DNA of 41,294 nt, from positions 1 to 41,294 of the forward strand of contig JAHJGO010000021.1 in NCBI GenBank assembly GCA_018824405.1, given 5' to 3'. The stretch comes from Gammaproteobacteria bacterium. Its GTDB lineage: Bacteria; Pseudomonadota; Gammaproteobacteria; Burkholderiales; Sulfuricellaceae. Both the position numbers and the translations under genes were made by a program. How positions within the stretch are numbered: position 1 is the first letter of the stretch; the number at the start of each line of letters is the position of its first letter. The notes under the pieces were generated by a model that searched no databases, was not told the origin of the DNA, and was given only the letters and a program-made list of their open reading frames with translations. Shown here piece by piece: positions 12,439-20,562 of this stretch.

Positions 12439-14100
12439 ATGCCCCCTGACATTTCTCAATCCACCCGGCCAGCACAGCGCAGTCTGTGGTTGCTGCTACT
12501 GGCTTTTGCACTGATCTGGTTCAGCAATCTTGATTATCGTCATCTGGTCAAGCCGGATGAAGGGCGATATGCCGAAATTCCTCGAGAAATGGTTGCCAGC
12601 GGCGACTGGACAACTCCCCGTCTCAACGATATTAAATATTTTGAAAAACCCGCCCTGCAATACTGGGCGACAGCGACTGCCTACAGCCTGTTTGGCGAAC
12701 ATGAATGGACGGCCCGGCTATGGAGCGGACTGACCGGATTTGCGGGGGTTCTGCTTGCCTTCCTTGCCGGACGTCGGCTTTTCGGCGCAGATGCGGGGCT
12801 GAATGCTGCGCTGGTATTGGGCAGCAGCTTTTTATACATAGGTATAGGCCACATCAATACCCTCGACATGGGGGTCACCTTCTTCATGACCCTGGGGCTG
12901 TTCGGCTTTCTGCTGGCACAGCATTCCACTGCCACTCCGAAGGAAAACCGGGTATGGATGCATATCACCTGGGCTGCCCTGGCCTGCTCGGTGCTGAGCA
13001 AAGGACTGATCGGTATGGCCTTGCCAGGCGCGGTTCTGGTTCTGTATACCCTGATTCAGCGCGACTGGGGTTTATGGAAACGTCTGCATCTGCTCTCCGG
13101 CCTGGCCTTGTTCCTGCTGATTACGGCACCCTGGTTCATAGCCGTCTCACTCGCCAATCCCGAGTTTTTTCAATTCTTCTTCATTCACGAACATTTCGAA
13201 CGCTTTCTGACCAAAACCCATGGCCGCTTCCATCCCTGGCATTATTTTGTGCCGATTCTGCTACTGGGAATTCTGCCCTGGCTGATTTTGATGTTCGAAT
13301 CCCTGTTCAAGGCTTGGAAAAGTGAAAGTGCACAAGGTTTTCAACCTCGCCGTTTTCTGTTGATCTGGGCGCTGTTTATCTATTTCTTTTTCAGTATTTC
13401 CAGTTCGAAACTGCCTTCCTACATCCTGCCGATTTTTCCTGCGCTGGCGCTGCTGATTGGCGATTTGCTGGTGAAACTTGATGCACGGCAAGTCTTCTGG
13501 CGCATGCTTCCGGTCGCCATTCTGGCTGCCGTGGGGCTGATTTTTTCACCCTTCACCGTGCTATTCGCCAGTGATACCGTTCCCCTCCCCCTGTATGAAA
13601 AATATCGCCTGTGGATTGTCGCTGCGGCTGCAATCTGGTTGCTTGGAACGGCATTTGCACTGTTCTTTGCCTGGCGCCAGCAGCTTCGCCGTGCCCTGAT
13701 TTTTTTTGGCTTTGCTGGTTTGATCGCATTCCAACTGGTTCTGTCAGGACATGAAAGTCTCGCGCCTTCCAACTCGTCCAATCACCTGGCTGAACAGATC
13801 AAGCCCCATCTCAAGCCGGATATGCCATTTTATAGCATTGACATGTACGACCAGACCCTGCCCTTTTATCTGAAGCGCACATTTACCCTGGTGGACTATC
13901 AGGATGAACTGGCATTCGGCTTGCAGCAGGAACCGGAAAAATGGATTCCCGATATTCCATCATTCGAACTTAAATGGCGCAGTGATGCCTATGCATTGGC
14001 GATCATGACACCTGAAACATTTAATTCACTGCGCAGTCACGGCTTGCCCATGCATGAAATCGCTCGTGATACACGGCGCGTGGTGGTGAGGACGCCATGA
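12439..14100 (+). CDS. arnT: Undecaprenyl phosphate-L-Ara4N arabinosyltransferase-like GT39 (ArnT)
   Basis: ArnT moves 4-amino-4-deoxy-L-arabinose from undecaprenyl phosphate to lipid A on the periplasmic face of the inner membrane, which lowers negative charge and gives resistance to polymyxin. The 553-residue polytopic protein begins with one membrane segment, then the family signature KPDEGRYAEIPREMVASGDW and LNDIKYFEKPALQYW, whose acidic residues belong to the first periplasmic loop. About twelve membrane segments and a C-terminal periplasmic domain follow. Length and order match E. coli ArnT (about 550). It starts the arn-type operon, and its ATGA overlaps the next gene. GT39 enzymes can use other sugars, but the neighbours make Ara4N the best call. 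Confidence 0.88.
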   Translation: MPPDISQSTRPAQRSLWLLLLAFALIWFSNLDYRHLVKPDEGRYAEIPREMVASGDWTTPRLNDIKYFEKPALQYWATATAYSLFGEHEWTARLWSGLTGFAGVLLAFLAGRRLFGADAGLNAALVLGSSFLYIGIGHINTLDMGVTFFMTLGLFGFLLAQHSTATPKENRVWMHITWAALACSVLSKGLIGMALPGAVLVLYTLIQRDWGLWKRLHLLSGLALFLLITAPWFIAVSLANPEFFQFFFIHEHFERFLTKTHGRFHPWHYFVPILLLGILPWLILMFESLFKAWKSESAQGFQPRRFLLIWALFIYFFFSISSSKLPSYILPIFPALALLIGDLLVKLDARQVFWRMLPVAILAAVGLIFSPFTVLFASDTVPLPLYEKYRLWIVAAAAIWLLGTAFALFFAWRQQLRRALIFFGFAGLIAFQLVLSGHESLAPSNSSNHLAEQIKPHLKPDMPFYSIDMYDQTLPFYLKRTFTLVDYQDELAFGLQQEPEKWIPDIPSFELKWRSDAYALAIMTPETFNSLRSHGLPMHEIARDTRRVVVRTP

Positions 14101-14468
14101 ACCTGCTGAGTTTTTCCCTGATTCTGACCGGTGTGCTGCTCAATGCCGCTGCACAGTTGCTGCTCAAAGCCGGTACCAATGCCGTTGGTCACTTCGAATT
14201 CAGTCGCGACAATATTCTTCCGGTAGGCTGGCAACTTGCCACCGAACCGCATATTTTTGCCGGCCTGAGCTTCTATGTGATCAGCGTGGTGGTCTGGATC
14301 ATGGCCCTGTCCCGGGTGGAAGTCAGCATTGCCTACCCCATGCTTTCCATTGGCTATGTAGTCAACGCACTGGCGGCCTGGTGGCTGTTCGGCGAGGCAG
14401 TGACCCTGACCCGCATGGCCGGTATCGGAATTATCATAATCGGCGTTTACATCGTCTCGAGAAGCTGA
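14097..14468 (+). CDS. ArnE/ArnF-like SMR-family flippase subunit
   Basis: This 123-residue protein with four membrane segments belongs to the small multidrug resistance/EamA-like group. In E. coli, ArnE and ArnF together flip undecaprenyl-phosphate-Ara4N across the inner membrane. Recognisable segments are LNAAAQLLLKAG near the N-terminus, VVWIMALSRVEVSIAYPMLS in the middle and a C-terminal GIIIIGVYIVSR. Only one such gene is present, so it could act as a homodimer or pair with a subunit encoded elsewhere. It overlaps arnT by four bases and arnB by one (TGATG). I cannot decide between ArnE and ArnF. Confidence 0.82.
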   Translation: MNLLSFSLILTGVLLNAAAQLLLKAGTNAVGHFEFSRDNILPVGWQLATEPHIFAGLSFYVISVVVWIMALSRVEVSIAYPMLSIGYVVNALAAWWLFGEAVTLTRMAGIGIIIIGVYIVSRS

Positions 14469-15592
14469 TGTCTTTTCTGCCTTTCACCCGCCCCAGCATT
14501 GATGAAGCCACCATTCAGGGGGTAGTCGAAGTGCTGCGCTCCGGCTGGATTACCAGCGGCCCCAAGGTCAAGGAATTTGAAGCAGCCCTGTCGGAATATT
14601 TCGGTGGCCGGCCAGTGCGCGCCTTCAGCTCCGGCACAGCCACACTTGAGGTGGCCCTGCAGTTGTGCGGCATTGGTCCTGGTGACGAAGTCATTACTAC
14701 ACCCATGTCATGGGTCGCTACCGCTAACGTCATTCTGCATGCCGGCGCCAGGCCGGTGTTCGTCGATATCGACCCGGTCACACGCAATATCGATCTTGAT
14801 CTGATCGAAGCCGCCATCACCCCAGCCACCCGCGCCATCATCCCGGTTGACCTTGCCGGACTGCCGGTGGACCGCGACCGTCTCTATGCCATCGCTTTGA
14901 AACACAAGCTGCGCGTGATCGAGGATGCAGCCCAATCCATGGGGGCGAGCTGGCATGGCCAGCGCATTGGTTCTTTTGGCGACCTGATCTCTTTCAGCTT
15001 CCACGCCAACAAGAACATGACCACCAGCGAGGGTGGCTGCCTGGTGCTCAACGACGACTCACAGATTGCGCTGGCGGAAAAGCTGCGCCTGCAAGGCGTG
15101 TTGCGCGCCCCTGACGGCACCATGGACGTGGATGTGGCGGGCGGGAAAGCCAATCTTACCGATATCGCCGCACGCATCGGACTGGGGCAGTTGCCACACA
15201 TCGATGCCTTTACCGAACGGCGGCGTGAACTTGCGCGGCATTATTTTTCCTGCTTCGATCGTTCACTGGGCTGCCAGATGCCTCCCGAGAACTTCACTGA
15301 TAGCAACTGGCACATGTTCCAGATCCTGTTGCCGCTGGATCAACTGAATATCAGCCGCGGAGAATTCATCGAACAGATGCGTCAGCGCGAAATCGGCGTG
15401 GGCGTGCATTATCCCGCCATTCACCTGTTCACCCTGTATCGCGGGCTGGGTTTCAGGGAAGGCGATTTTCCTCATGCGGAAAAAATTGGACAAGAAACTG
15501 TGACCCTTCCTCTGTTTCCGGACATGTCGCTGCAAGACGTCGAGCGGGTGTGCGTGGCCATCAAGGAAATCATCAAGAGCGCCCATCAATGA
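14468..15592 (+). CDS. arnB: UDP-4-amino-4-deoxy-L-arabinose aminotransferase (ArnB)
   Basis: ArnB transfers an amino group from glutamate to UDP-4-ketopentose, giving UDP-L-Ara4N. The 374-residue protein is a DegT/DnrJ/EryC1/StrS-type PLP enzyme. The opening FLPFTRPSIDEATIQGVVEV, the substrate loop AFSSGTATLEVALQLCGIG, and the lysine in FSFHANKNMTTSEGG (K182 by my count) that binds PLP are all visible. The frame is open 87 bases further upstream, but that would overlap the small transporter gene, and ATG 14468 in TGATG gives the family N-terminus. It sits between the transporter and arnC. Confidence 0.93.
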   Translation: MSFLPFTRPSIDEATIQGVVEVLRSGWITSGPKVKEFEAALSEYFGGRPVRAFSSGTATLEVALQLCGIGPGDEVITTPMSWVATANVILHAGARPVFVDIDPVTRNIDLDLIEAAITPATRAIIPVDLAGLPVDRDRLYAIALKHKLRVIEDAAQSMGASWHGQRIGSFGDLISFSFHANKNMTTSEGGCLVLNDDSQIALAEKLRLQGVLRAPDGTMDVDVAGGKANLTDIAARIGLGQLPHIDAFTERRRELARHYFSCFDRSLGCQMPPENFTDSNWHMFQILLPLDQLNISRGEFIEQMRQREIGVGVHYPAIHLFTLYRGLGFREGDFPHAEKIGQETVTLPLFPDMSLQDVERVCVAIKEIIKSAHQ

Positions 15593-16527
15593 GCAATCCA
15601 GACGTCTCCATCATCATTCCCGTCTATAACGAAGAAGAAGGCCTGCAAGCCCTGTTCGACCGGCTCTACCCGGCGCTGGACAAACTGGAAACCAGTTACG
15701 AAATCATTTTCATCAACGATGGCAGCCGCGACCGCTCCGCCGCGATCCTCAGTGAGCAATTCAGGCTGCGCCCTGAGGTGACACGGGTCATCCTGTTCAA
15801 CGGAAATTTCGGCCAGCACAAGGCCATCATGGCCGGTTTCGAGCACTCCCGCGGCAAGAAAATCGTCACCCTGGATGCCGATCTGCAGAATCCACCGGAA
15901 GACATCGGCAATCTGCTGGCCAAGATGGACGAAGGTTATGACTATGTCGGCTCGATCCGCCGCCAGCGGAATGACAGTGCCTGGCGGCACTTGGCTTCGC
16001 GCGCCATGAACCGTCTGCGCGAGCGCATCACCCACATCAAGATGACCGACCAGGGCTGCATGCTGCGTGCCTACAGCCGTGACATTATCGATACCATCAA
16101 CCAGTGCAACGAGGTCAACACCTTCATCCCGGCGCTGGCCTACAGCTTTGCACGCAATCCGACGGAAATCATCGTCGGACATGAGGAACGCAGTGCCGGG
16201 GAATCGAAATATTCCATTTACAGCCTGGTGCGGCTTAATTTCGATCTCATGACCGGTTTTTCTCTGGTGCCGCTGCAGATGTTCTCCCTGGTGGGCATGG
16301 TGGTATCGCTGCTTTCCGCCCTGTTCTTCATTTTACTGGTACTGCGCCGCATACTGGTCGGTCCCGAAGCGGAAGGCCTGTTTACACTGTTTGCGCTAGT
16401 GTTTTTCCTGATCGGCATTGCCCTGTTCGGCATCGGATTGCTGGGTGAATACGTGGGACGCATATACCAGGAAGTACGCCATCGACCGCGCTATCTGATC
16501 CAGGCGATTCTGGAAAAAACCGAATGA
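15589..16527 (+). CDS. arnC: Undecaprenyl-phosphate 4-deoxy-4-formamido-L-arabinose transferase (ArnC)
   Basis: ArnC is a GT2-family transferase that attaches formylated Ara4N to undecaprenyl phosphate at the inner membrane. In this 312-residue protein I see SIIIPVYNEEEGLQALFDRL at the nucleotide-binding start, VTLDADLQNPPED (the metal-binding DxD-like site), DQGCMLRAYSRDIID, and two C-terminal membrane segments ending in GLLGEYVGRIYQEVRHRPRY. These match remembered E. coli ArnC segments closely. The ATG lies in an ATGA overlap with arnB, and the stop overlaps the formyltransferase gene in the same way. Its product normally needs ArnD to remove the formyl group, and arnD is not in this window. 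Confidence 0.93.
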   Translation: MSNPDVSIIIPVYNEEEGLQALFDRLYPALDKLETSYEIIFINDGSRDRSAAILSEQFRLRPEVTRVILFNGNFGQHKAIMAGFEHSRGKKIVTLDADLQNPPEDIGNLLAKMDEGYDYVGSIRRQRNDSAWRHLASRAMNRLRERITHIKMTDQGCMLRAYSRDIIDTINQCNEVNTFIPALAYSFARNPTEIIVGHEERSAGESKYSIYSLVRLNFDLMTGFSLVPLQMFSLVGMVVSLLSALFFILLVLRRILVGPEAEGLFTLFALVFFLIGIALFGIGLLGEYVGRIYQEVRHRPRYLIQAILEKTE

Positions 16528-17453
16528 CCCAGGCTGTGGTTTTTGCCTACCACAATGTTGGCGTGCGCTGCCTGTCAGTACTGCTTGCTCATGGGATCAA
16601 GGTTCCGCTGGTTGTGACCCACACCGACAACCCCAGCGAAACCATCTGGTTTGACAGCGTGGCGGAGCTTGCCAGGCTTCATGATATTCCGGTGATCACA
16701 CCGGATGACCCGAATGCACCAGAGGTAATCGAGCGCATTCGTTCCCTGCAGCCGGATTTCCTTTTTTCCTTCTACTTCCGCAACATGCTTAAGAAAGAAA
16801 TCCTGGATATCCCGAAACTCGGCGCCTACAACATGCATGGCTCGCTGCTGCCGCAATACCGCGGCAGAGTGCCGGTCAACTGGGCAATCATCCGGGGTGA
16901 AAAAGAAACCGGTTCAACCCTGCATGTCATGAATGAAAAGCCGGACAATGGCGCTATTGTCGATCAACAGGCTGTTCCCATCCTGCCCGACGACACGGCA
17001 CTGGAGGTTTTCCACAAAGTGACCTGCGCGGCCGAGATTACCTTGAACCGCTGCCTTCCTGGCCTGATTGATGGCAACGCCTGCTTGAAACAGCAGGACT
17101 TGTCACAGGGCGGCTACTTTGGCGGACGAAAGCCGGAAGATGGTAAAATCCCCTGGCTCGATTCAGCGCAAAACATTCACAATCTGGTGCGTGCTGTAGC
17201 GCCTCCCTATCCCGGCGCTTACACAAAACTTGCCGGAAAACAGATGCGTCTGCTTCGAACCTTGATGGCGCCAGCACAAGCAAGCCGTAGCGAAATTCCA
17301 TCCTTTTGTTGTAAAAATGGCCGTTGTCATGCCGACTGTGGTGATGGCGGTGTATTGCGGGTACTGTCGTTCGAGCTGGATGGTCAGCACTTGACGCCGG
17401 AACAATTTACGGCACGCTTTGGCGAAGCGCCGCTGCCGTTCGAAGATTATTGA
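16524..17453 (+). CDS. arnA: UDP-Ara4N formyltransferase (stand-alone ArnA N-terminal domain)
   Basis: The enzyme adds a formyl group from 10-formyltetrahydrofolate to UDP-L-Ara4N. This 309-residue protein corresponds to the N-terminal half of E. coli ArnA. The catalytic triad is intact: N103 and H105 in YNMHGSLLPQYRGR and D141 in EKPDNGAIVDQQ, each one residue off the E. coli positions N102, H104 and D140 as I recall them. An unusual cysteine cluster (C262, C263, C268, C272) lies in the C-terminal OB-like domain, in a segment with extra residues compared with remembered E. coli ArnA. It overlaps arnC by four bases. The decarboxylase half is encoded by the next gene, not fused. Confidence 0.92.
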   Translation: MTQAVVFAYHNVGVRCLSVLLAHGIKVPLVVTHTDNPSETIWFDSVAELARLHDIPVITPDDPNAPEVIERIRSLQPDFLFSFYFRNMLKKEILDIPKLGAYNMHGSLLPQYRGRVPVNWAIIRGEKETGSTLHVMNEKPDNGAIVDQQAVPILPDDTALEVFHKVTCAAEITLNRCLPGLIDGNACLKQQDLSQGGYFGGRKPEDGKIPWLDSAQNIHNLVRAVAPPYPGAYTKLAGKQMRLLRTLMAPAQASRSEIPSFCCKNGRCHADCGDGGVLRVLSFELDGQHLTPEQFTARFGEAPLPFEDY

Positions 17454-17466
17454 ATTGAAAGGGAAA

Positions 17467-18513
17467 ATGATGAAAAAAGTTTTGATTCTTGGCGTCAATG
17501 GTTTTATCGGCCATCACCTCTCCAAGCGTATTCTTGAGACGACGGACTGGGAAGTCTATGGCATGGACATGTACAGCGGGCGCGTGTCCGATTTGATGGA
17601 CAACCCGCGCTTCAATTTCTTCGAAGGCGACATCACCATCAACAAGGAGTGGATCGAGTACCACGTCAAGAAGTGCGACGTCATTCTGCCGCTGGTCGCG
17701 ATCGCCACCCCGGCGACCTACGTCAAGGAACCGCTCAAGGTTTTCGAGCTGGATTTCGAGGCCAACCTGCCGATCGTGCGCCAATGCGTCCAGTACGGCA
17801 AACACCTGATATTCCCCTCCACTTCAGAAGTTTACGGCATGTGCCGCGATGAGGAATTCGATCCGGAGAACTCCGAACTGATCCTGGGACCCATCAACAA
17901 GCCGCGCTGGATCTACTCCTGCTCCAAGCAGCTGATGGACCGCGTGATCTTTGCCTATGCCATGAAAACGGAATTCAACTTCACCCTCTTCCGCCCTTTC
18001 AACTGGATCGGCGCAGGTCTGGACAACATCAACACCGCCAAGGAAGGAAGTTCGCGCGTGATCACCCAGTTCCTCGGCCACATCGTGCGCGGCGAGGATA
18101 TCAAGCTGGTGGATGGCGGTACAGCCAAGCGCTCCTACACCTACGCCTCGGACGGCATCGATGCGCTGATGAAGATCATCGAAAACAAGGATGGTGTGGC
18201 AACAGGCAAGATCTACAACATCGGCAACCCGTCCAATAACTATTCCGTGAAGGAACTGGCAAAAATGATGCTGGACCTTTCAATGGACTACCCGGAATAC
18301 CGGGACAGCGCCAGGAAAGTGAAAATGCTCGAGGTGACTTCTGCCGACTATTACGGCAAAGGCTATCAGGACGTGCAGAATCGTGTGCCGAAAATCGATA
18401 ACACCATGCAGGAACTGGACTGGAAACCCCAGGTCGTCATGGCTGATGCCTTGCGCCAGATTTTTGATGCCTATCGCGGGCAGGTGGCAGAAGCACGCAA
18501 ACTGATGGACTAA
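17467..18513 (+). CDS. arnA: UDP-glucuronate oxidative decarboxylase (stand-alone ArnA C-terminal domain)
   Basis: This NAD-dependent short-chain dehydrogenase oxidises and decarboxylates UDP-glucuronate to the UDP-4-ketopentose that ArnB aminates. The 348-residue protein shows the NAD motif GVNGFIGHHL, TSEVYGM with S120 and E121, the Y150-x3-K154 pair, and R306 in DVQNRVPKI. With a constant offset of 313 these match the E. coli ArnA catalytic residues S433, E434, Y463, K467 and R619, which makes the call strong. The start is ATG 17467 after GGGAAA, or the next codon, also ATG. It is the last gene of the arn operon and is followed by a hairpin. Confidence 0.93.
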   Translation: MMKKVLILGVNGFIGHHLSKRILETTDWEVYGMDMYSGRVSDLMDNPRFNFFEGDITINKEWIEYHVKKCDVILPLVAIATPATYVKEPLKVFELDFEANLPIVRQCVQYGKHLIFPSTSEVYGMCRDEEFDPENSELILGPINKPRWIYSCSKQLMDRVIFAYAMKTEFNFTLFRPFNWIGAGLDNINTAKEGSSRVITQFLGHIVRGEDIKLVDGGTAKRSYTYASDGIDALMKIIENKDGVATGKIYNIGNPSNNYSVKELAKMMLDLSMDYPEYRDSARKVKMLEVTSADYYGKGYQDVQNRVPKIDNTMQELDWKPQVVMADALRQIFDAYRGQVAEARKLMD

Positions 18514-18518
18514 ATAGC

Positions 18519-18546
18519 TACGGGGCACTTAGAAGGTGCCCCCGTA
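18519..18546. terminator. Hairpin between the arn operon and the convergent hydrolase gene
   Basis: TACGGGGCAC at 18519-18528 pairs with GTGCCCCCGTA at 18536-18546, leaving one bulged C and a seven-base loop. It lies five bases past the arn operon stop and seven before the end of the convergent gene, so it could stop transcription from both sides. No long T-tract is present. Confidence 0.6.
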
Positions 18547-18552
18547 ATCCGT

Positions 18553-19482
18553 TCAGAAACTTGCCTGCTCTACCTCAAGATAGGTACGGCTGACATTGCC
18601 GCCGATATTGGCATCGAACCCTTCCAGCTTTTTCCATTCACGCACATCCAGCGTCTTGCGCGTTTCGCTGTCGCTCAGTCCTTTCTTGTAACCCGCCTCA
18701 ACGCCGGTATAGAACACGTCCATCTGCCGCTGCAGCTTGCTCACGTCCTCCTGCTTCATCAGGGGGCCATGACCGGGAACGATGGTCTTGGCGTCAAACG
18801 TCCTCACCTGCTTCAGTGTTCCCACCCAGTTTTTCACCAGGGCATCGCGCATTACAGGAATAGTGCGATTGACCAGAATATCGCCGCCCACCAGTACTTT
18901 GTCCTCTGGCAGATACACCATCATGTCGCCCACGGTATGCGAGCCTGCAGGCACCCAGAACTCCAGTTTGACCCCCTGAATGGTGCGTTCGGTGCGAGTA
19001 TTTTCCCCCGCATAAGTCACGCTGGCAGGAACAGGCCGGGTATTTGGCAGTTTGTGGCCGATCAGACTCTCCATCAGGGCGATCCACTCATCTCCCGTCT
19101 TGTTCACCATCTCCCGGCAAATTTCCGAACTGATGATTTCGGCTTTCCCAAACACGATATTGCCAAGCACATGATCGCCGTGGTGATGCGTGTTGATGAC
19201 ATGGGTCACGGGTTTTGTGGTCAGTTTTGCAATCGCTTTGCCAAGATGATTCCCGACTTCATCCGAGGCTCCGCTGTCGATCAGGATCACGCCCTGCTCG
19301 CCAATAATCACCGTGCTATTTACCATGTAGCCCTGATTATGGGCACTCGGCTGGCCCATGGGACCGAGGAAGGCATAAACACGCTCATTGATTTTGACCA
19401 CTTTGGGTTGCGGCATGACGGGTGCGGCTCCGGCAACACTATAGAAAAAAACTGTAAAAACAATAATAATCAGTCTGTTCAC
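18553..19482 (-). CDS. Exported metallo-beta-lactamase-fold hydrolase (SoxH-like)
   Basis: The 309-residue protein has a signal peptide ending near SVAGAA and a metallo-beta-lactamase fold. The zinc motif HxHxDH is intact as H99-x-H101-x-D103-H104, further ligands are likely in GSHTVGDM and GGDILVN, and the late histidine is in IVPGHGP. The order resembles SoxH and the zinc hydrolases linked to quinoprotein relay systems, whose substrates are poorly known. It stands alone, convergent with the arn operon and divergent from the fructosamine-kinase-like gene. A role in beta-lactam breakdown is not implied. Confidence 0.88.
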   Translation of the reverse strand: MNRLIIIVFTVFFYSVAGAAPVMPQPKVVKINERVYAFLGPMGQPSAHNQGYMVNSTVIIGEQGVILIDSGASDEVGNHLGKAIAKLTTKPVTHVINTHHHGDHVLGNIVFGKAEIISSEICREMVNKTGDEWIALMESLIGHKLPNTRPVPASVTYAGENTRTERTIQGVKLEFWVPAGSHTVGDMMVYLPEDKVLVGGDILVNRTIPVMRDALVKNWVGTLKQVRTFDAKTIVPGHGPLMKQEDVSKLQRQMDVFYTGVEAGYKKGLSDSETRKTLDVREWKKLEGFDANIGGNVSRTYLEVEQASF

Positions 19483-19557
19483 GTTTAATCCTTATCTATC
19501 ACATTAGAATACTTGCGGCCATCATCTAGCTGCTAAACTTAACACACCATTACTCAA

Positions 19558-20478
19558 ATGAGAATGCTTCCAATGCAACTTGATTCCTGTTCAGAAAAAT
19601 CATGGTCAACCATCGATGCCCACATCTCGAAACAGACGGGACAGTCATTCAAGTCGGTGACGCATACCTTGATGGGCGGCGGATGTATCAATGCGGCGTA
19701 CCATATTTCCGGTGGCGGGCTGGATTTCTTTGTCAAAATCAACGCCCCCGGAAGGCATGAGATGTTTGCGGCGGAAGCCGCCGGATTACAGGAAATCATC
19801 AACTGCGGCGCGGTGCGAGCCCCTGCCCCCATTTGCCACGGGACGACTGCGCTTGTTTCCTATCTGGCGCTGGAATTTCTCAGTCTGGTCGCTTGTAGCG
19901 GGCCTGCCTGCGAACTGCTGGCGAGGCAACTGGCAAGCATGCACACGCACACTGCTAACCAGTTCGGCTGGCGCATCAACAACACGATTGGCGCCACACC
20001 TCAGAGCAATATACTGCATCAGGACTGGATAAGCTTCTGGCGCGAGGAACGGCTCGAATTCCAGCTCCGGCTGGCATCCCGGAATGGCATTGATGGCGGT
20101 TTGCAGAAGAAAGGGGCGCGATTGCTGGATCAGCTCGAACAATTCTTTCCCGGCTATACGCCTCTCCCCTCCCTGTTGCATGGCGATTTGTGGAACGGCA
20201 ACTGCGGCGCAATCAAAAAGGGCGAGCCGGTCATTTTCGACCCGGCTGTCTACTATGGCGACCGCGAGACCGATCTCGCCATGAGCGAACTGTTTGGCGG
20301 CTTTCCCGCTCGCTTTTATGCCGCCTATCGCGAAGCCTATCCTCTTGATCCTGGTTATGAAATACGCAAAACCCTGTACAACCTGTATCACGTCCTGAAT
20401 CACGCCAATCTCTTTGGCGGCAGCTATGCCGCGCATGCCGGGCGCATGCTGGACCTGCTGTTGAGCGAAATTCGCTGA
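19558..20478 (+). CDS. Fructosamine kinase family protein
   Basis: The 306-residue protein belongs to the fructosamine-3-kinase/ketosamine-3-kinase family, which phosphorylates sugars attached to amines so that the adducts fall off (protein deglycation). Visible kinase features are MGGGCINAAYHISGG (nucleotide loop), FFVKIN (ATP-binding lysine), HGDLWNGN with the catalytic aspartate D210, and FDPAVYYGDRETDLAMSELF (metal-binding segment). Two nearby ATGs, at the annotated start and five codons later, are both possible, and neither has a ribosome site. It is followed 84 bases later by lplT in the same direction. The substrate cannot be inferred. Confidence 0.92.
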   Translation: MRMLPMQLDSCSEKSWSTIDAHISKQTGQSFKSVTHTLMGGGCINAAYHISGGGLDFFVKINAPGRHEMFAAEAAGLQEIINCGAVRAPAPICHGTTALVSYLALEFLSLVACSGPACELLARQLASMHTHTANQFGWRINNTIGATPQSNILHQDWISFWREERLEFQLRLASRNGIDGGLQKKGARLLDQLEQFFPGYTPLPSLLHGDLWNGNCGAIKKGEPVIFDPAVYYGDRETDLAMSELFGGFPARFYAAYREAYPLDPGYEIRKTLYNLYHVLNHANLFGGSYAAHAGRMLDLLLSEIR

Positions 20479-20562
20479 CTCGCCCGCCAAGACAGCGTTT
20501 CGGGTTTCATGGTATAAAGCAAAACCCATGAATCAAGCCGCATCCACTCACCTGCCGCGCTG

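Noticed and set aside
18553-19482. Beta-lactam resistance gene
   Set aside because: The metallo-beta-lactamase fold is shared by many hydrolases, and the sequence fits the SoxH-like group rather than class B beta-lactamases.
18553-20478. Missing ArnD replaced by the neighbouring hydrolase
   Set aside because: The metallo-beta-lactamase-fold gene is on the opposite strand with its own terminator hairpin between, and nothing links it to deformylation.
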